From: Mediannikoviicoccus sp037890055
Lineage (GTDB): Bacteria; Bacillota; Clostridia; Tissierellales; Peptoniphilaceae
Assembly (NCBI GenBank): GCA_037890055.1
Contig: JBBKBD010000004.1
Length of the DNA: 64,000 nt
Strand: one strand, 5' to 3'
The notes under the pieces were generated by a model that worked only from the letters and a program-made list of their open reading frames with translations, was not told where the DNA came from and did no database searches. The position numbers were made by a program, and so were the translations under genes. Numbering within the stretch: the first letter of the stretch is position 1; each line of letters begins with the position of its first letter. This document shows, in pieces, positions 61,430 to 64,000 of this stretch.

Positions 61430-62446
61430 ATGGATAAGAGCATTTTGAAAAAACTTGGGCCAATATACCTTGGTCTGTTTTTGCTGTTTAAAATATTATT
61501 TGATTACATTTTAAAGGCGAGTAAAGATCTGGTTTTAATATCAGGTCTTATTTTGCTGCTCTGTGCTATTATTAATTACTTCTTACTTAAAAATCAAAAG
61601 GCAAAGTATAATCCTAAAAATATTTCTGCCATAATTATTTCTGAAGTGTTTAACGACGACAATCTAGATGTAAATTACGATGATGATATAAGAAAACTTT
61701 TAGATATTTTGGAAAATGAAAAGGGAAACTCAATGTTTTCCATGGCACAATACAAAACCATGGAAAAACTTCGCTCAGAGTTCTCCGCTAATGTAACCCA
61801 CGAACTAAAAACGCCCCTCACATCTATAATCGGTCACGCCGAGATGATACACGAGGGCATTGCTAAGGACGAAAAGGCAAAGGAATTTGCGGGAGTAATC
61901 ATTGAAGATGCAAAAAAACAACTGGAACTCATAACTGATTTAATTGCCCTGTCCAAGTACAACGGCAAGGAAGAAGTTAACATGGAAATAACGGAATTTG
62001 ACTTAAAGACATTGGCGGAAGAGTGCATTGAAGATATAGAGAACATGGCGGGAGTTAAAAAAATAAAGATCAGAACGGACTTGGACCCTGTCATTGTCAA
62101 TGCAGATAGAGAAAAGATAAAAAGTTTAATCAGTAATCTCCTAACCAATGGAATAAAGTACAACAAGGTTGGTGGAGATTTAAAAATAACAGTGTACTCC
62201 AATTTAGAAGATGCAGTTATAAGAGTAAAGGACAATGGCATCGGCATTTCTGATTCAGATAAAAATAGAATCTTCGAAAGGTTTTATGTTGCCGACAAGT
62301 CTAGAGGGAAAAATTCAGGAACGGGCCTTGGCCTTTCCATAGTAAAACATATTGCTCTTGCTCACAATGGAACCATAAAGGTAAAAAACGCCCAAGGTGG
62401 TGGATCTGAATTTACTTTTACATTTCCAAAAGAAAGACCAGAGTAA
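61430..62446 (+). CDS. phoR: Phosphate sensor kinase PhoR
   Basis: 338 residues. Two N-terminal TM helices with little extracellular loop (about 12-65), no PAS domain visible, H-box FSANVTHELKTPLTSIIGHAEMI, N-box NLLTNGIKYNKVGG, and GTGLGLSIVKHIALAHNG. Small sensor, as in low-GC PhoR proteins that read phosphate through PstSCAB/PhoU rather than a sensor domain. ATG one base after the phoP stop. Confidence 0.94.
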   Translation: MDKSILKKLGPIYLGLFLLFKILFDYILKASKDLVLISGLILLLCAIINYFLLKNQKAKYNPKNISAIIISEVFNDDNLDVNYDDDIRKLLDILENEKGNSMFSMAQYKTMEKLRSEFSANVTHELKTPLTSIIGHAEMIHEGIAKDEKAKEFAGVIIEDAKKQLELITDLIALSKYNGKEEVNMEITEFDLKTLAEECIEDIENMAGVKKIKIRTDLDPVIVNADREKIKSLISNLLTNGIKYNKVGGDLKITVYSNLEDAVIRVKDNGIGISDSDKNRIFERFYVADKSRGKNSGTGLGLSIVKHIALAHNGTIKVKNAQGGGSEFTFTFPKERPE

Positions 62447-62545
62447 TTTCTATCAAATAAATTTATTTTTTAATTTCTCATCTTTTATCTTTATACATTT
62501 TGCAATTCAGTATATAATTGAGTCATAAATATAAAAGGTGATTGT

Positions 62546-63433
62546 ATGAAATGTAAATTTTGCAACGAAGAATTACAAGAGGGCTATAAATTTTGTACAA
62601 ATTGTGGAATGCCCATAGATGAAGAGAAAAAGGATGAAGCTTCCGAATACTTTGAAGTTGTAGAAAATAAAAAAGAAAAATCGAAATATGATTTCAGTGA
62701 ATTTCTTGGAGACTATAAAAGGGAAGAAGAGAGACAAAAGGAAGAGAGCAAGAGTAAGAGGCCCGTGTTTGAAAAGGACTTTACCGACAGCTTAAACACT
62801 AAAGATGTAAAGAGTTCTTTGGAAGATGACCTAGAGGATACTAAGAAGAGAAGGCTCTTCGAAAGAACAAATTATAAATTGTTTCAAGAAATGAAAAAAG
62901 ATAAATATAATAACTTTCATGAGGAGCAAAGTAGTTCTCCTTACTTTGCCGAGAGCAAAAGGGAAAAGCCTAAAAAAGAAAAGAGAGTTAAGGAAGAAAG
63001 AGTAAGAGACTACGAAGTGAGAGATGACTTTTCCAATGGATATGTGCCTGAAGGCTTTGTGTCCAAAGAGGAATTAAAAGAAATTCGAAAGATAGATAGA
63101 AGAAGGACTGCCTTTCACTATTTATTCAACATCTTCATCATAGTCATTGCCGGTGCCTTTTCCTACTTTGCAGGAGAGACCATACAAAACTTTTTAGGAG
63201 ATAGATTTGGAATATTCCATGCCATACCACTGGTACTATTTTATGTAATGTTATTCTTGGCGTTGATATTTTTACTAGTGCCATTCTTTAAATGTAAAGG
63301 AAGAGCAAAGTTTCTACTTTTAATACTTTCCATTTTAATAAGTTGGACCTTAATTGGATGGATTATCCTTATGATTGTTGCAAGCCTTTCAAATAGAAAA
63401 TGGAAAAAGAAGATTAACGAGATGCCACTTTAG
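62546..63433 (+). CDS. Zinc-ribbon membrane protein
   Basis: 295 residues. N-terminal zinc ribbon CKFCNEELQEGYKFCTNCG (C3, C6, C17, C20), long Lys/Glu/Arg-rich disordered region (about 25-180), and three C-terminal TM helices (about 195-285) with a short basic tail. Similar in plan to the 43822 protein but a different membrane domain. Function unknown. AAGGTG before ATG. Confidence 0.75.
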   Translation: MKCKFCNEELQEGYKFCTNCGMPIDEEKKDEASEYFEVVENKKEKSKYDFSEFLGDYKREEERQKEESKSKRPVFEKDFTDSLNTKDVKSSLEDDLEDTKKRRLFERTNYKLFQEMKKDKYNNFHEEQSSSPYFAESKREKPKKEKRVKEERVRDYEVRDDFSNGYVPEGFVSKEELKEIRKIDRRRTAFHYLFNIFIIVIAGAFSYFAGETIQNFLGDRFGIFHAIPLVLFYVMLFLALIFLLVPFFKCKGRAKFLLLILSILISWTLIGWIILMIVASLSNRKWKKKINEMPL

Positions 63434-63435
63434 TA

Positions 63436-63464
63436 TTGGCAAAAAGTTATTCTTATGATAATAT
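63436..63464 (+). promoter_or_regulatory. Promoter of the proS T-box transcript
   Basis: TTGGCA (63436-63441), 17-nt spacer, extended -10 TGATAATAT (63456-63464). Confidence 0.6.
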
Positions 63465-63474
63465 TATTTTACCT

Positions 63475-63676
63475 ATGAAGAGAAATAGTACTTTAATAAA
63501 GCCTTTAGAGAGAAAGTGGTTGGTGAAAACTTTTGGTGTAGTTAGGGGAACCTGTCTTGGAGGTTGTAGTGAAAACTGCAGGGTTGTGCCTTATAGCTTA
63601 TGAGTGATTATTAATTTAATTTAAAAGAAGTGGTACCGCGTAACCTTTCGCCTTCTGGTGGAAGGTTTTTTTATTT
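63475..63676 (+). promoter_or_regulatory. T-box leader, predicted proline-specific
   Basis: T-box core AAGTGGTACCGCG (63628-63640), Stem I elements AGAGAG and GGTGAAAA, then terminator AACCTT...AAGGTT with TTTTTTT (63642-63672). The specifier in GGGGAACCTGTC is CCT (63551-63553), proline, matching the proS gene downstream. The leader is about 60 nt shorter than the Met one. Confidence 0.9.
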
Positions 63677-63702
63677 GAAATAAACATTAGGAGGAAACAA
63701 AA

Positions 63703-64000
63703 ATGAAAATGTCTAAATTTTATATGCCGACTCTAAGAGAAGATCCGGCAGATGCAGAAATTGCAAGTCATAAATTGCTTTTAAGAGGTGGAATGATAAG
63801 AAGAAGTGCATCAGGAATCTACACCTACTTGCCAATGGGATACAGAGTTGTAAGAAAGATTGAAAATATTGTTAGGGAAGAAATGGATAACTTCGGAGCC
63901 CAAGAGATACTTATGTCTGCACTACAACCAAGGGAAATTTGGGATATGTCAGGAAGATGGGAGACCTTTGGTCCTGAGATGTTTAAACTTAGAGACAGAA
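63703..64000 (+). CDS. proS: Prolyl-tRNA synthetase (partial, runs off window)
   Basis: First 99 codons visible, with an intact ATG and AGGAGG 7 nt upstream. Starts MKMSKFYMPTLREDPADAEIASHKLLLRGGMIRRSASGIYTYLPMGYRVVRK and continues MSALQPREIWDMSGRW, the class II bacterial-type ProRS N-terminus with motif 1. Charges tRNA-Pro. The Pro T-box upstream confirms the assignment. The rest lies beyond position 64000. Confidence 0.96.
   Translation, partial: MKMSKFYMPTLREDPADAEIASHKLLLRGGMIRRSASGIYTYLPMGYRVVRKIENIVREEMDNFGAQEILMSALQPREIWDMSGRWETFGPEMFKLRDR

Overview
The window is one gene-dense, AT-rich chromosomal segment of a low-GC Gram-positive anaerobe. I would place it in Clostridia/Tissierellia, probably near Peptoniphilaceae. 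This is inferred from consensus sigma-A promoters, strong AGGAGG ribosome sites with frequent TTG/GTG starts, T-box and M-box leaders, CWB2 cell-wall-binding repeats, class C sortases, lipobox lipoproteins and a CD1871A-type small protein. Apart from one IS200-family insertion there is no sign of phage, plasmid, CRISPR or rRNA/tRNA genes.

Layout. 1-9.5 kb: class II fumarase, an MgtE magnesium channel under an M-box riboswitch, a CWB2 surface protein, a BrnQ transporter and pyruvate carboxylase. Fumarase and pyruvate carboxylase fit an anaplerotic or reductive C4 branch. 9.6-17.3 kb: CapA-like lipoprotein with a COG2509 flavoprotein, small secreted and hypothetical proteins, a flavin-binding (NimA-like) protein, cardiolipin synthase, a DUF1624 membrane protein and dCMP deaminase. 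17.36-18.06 kb: IS200-type element. 18-20.5 kb: threonine aldolase and murC. 20.6-24.3 kb: a pilin-like LPXTG-type protein followed by three class C sortases. 24.4-31.6 kb: the conserved glmU-pth-mfd-prsA block, then HU. 31.6-33.8 kb: small redox (Tpx, C_GCAxxG_C_C) and hypothetical genes. 33.8-38.2 kb: a glucosaminidase/CWB2 autolysin divergent from an ArsR repressor plus metal-exporting P-type ATPase. 37.8-40.7 kb: ddl-murF-yaiI operon with TAATG overlaps. 40.8-46.8 kb: glycogen phosphorylase, hypotheticals, a PfkB sugar kinase with an unusual active site and an SH3-domain protein. 46.8-48.3 kb: a MetE-like enzyme under a Met-specific T-box. 48.4-53.9 kb: an operon of thioredoxin-like lipoprotein, tiny CXXC membrane protein, membrane polyferredoxin and an FtsX/MacB-type ABC transporter. 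54-56.5 kb: a hypothetical gene and a two-component system. 56.6-62.4 kb: pstSCAB-phoU-phoP-phoR behind a Pho box. 62.5-64 kb: a zinc-ribbon membrane protein, then a Pro-specific T-box leading into proS, which runs off the window.

Most notable observations. (1) The PstS-like phosphate-binding lipoprotein has its two halves in swapped order: the SREEGSGTR half comes first and the AGSSSVTP half last, as if circularly permuted. (2) The TlpA-like / CD1871A / polyferredoxin / ABC operon looks like a membrane electron relay to extracytoplasmic thiols, preceded by phased direct and inverted repeats. (3) The PfkB kinase lacks the canonical GAGD anion hole (GVRD instead). (4) The pilus locus has three sortases for a single visible pilin, with an attenuator-like hairpin in between.

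Functions are assigned by eye from motifs and remembered family features; no database search was run.
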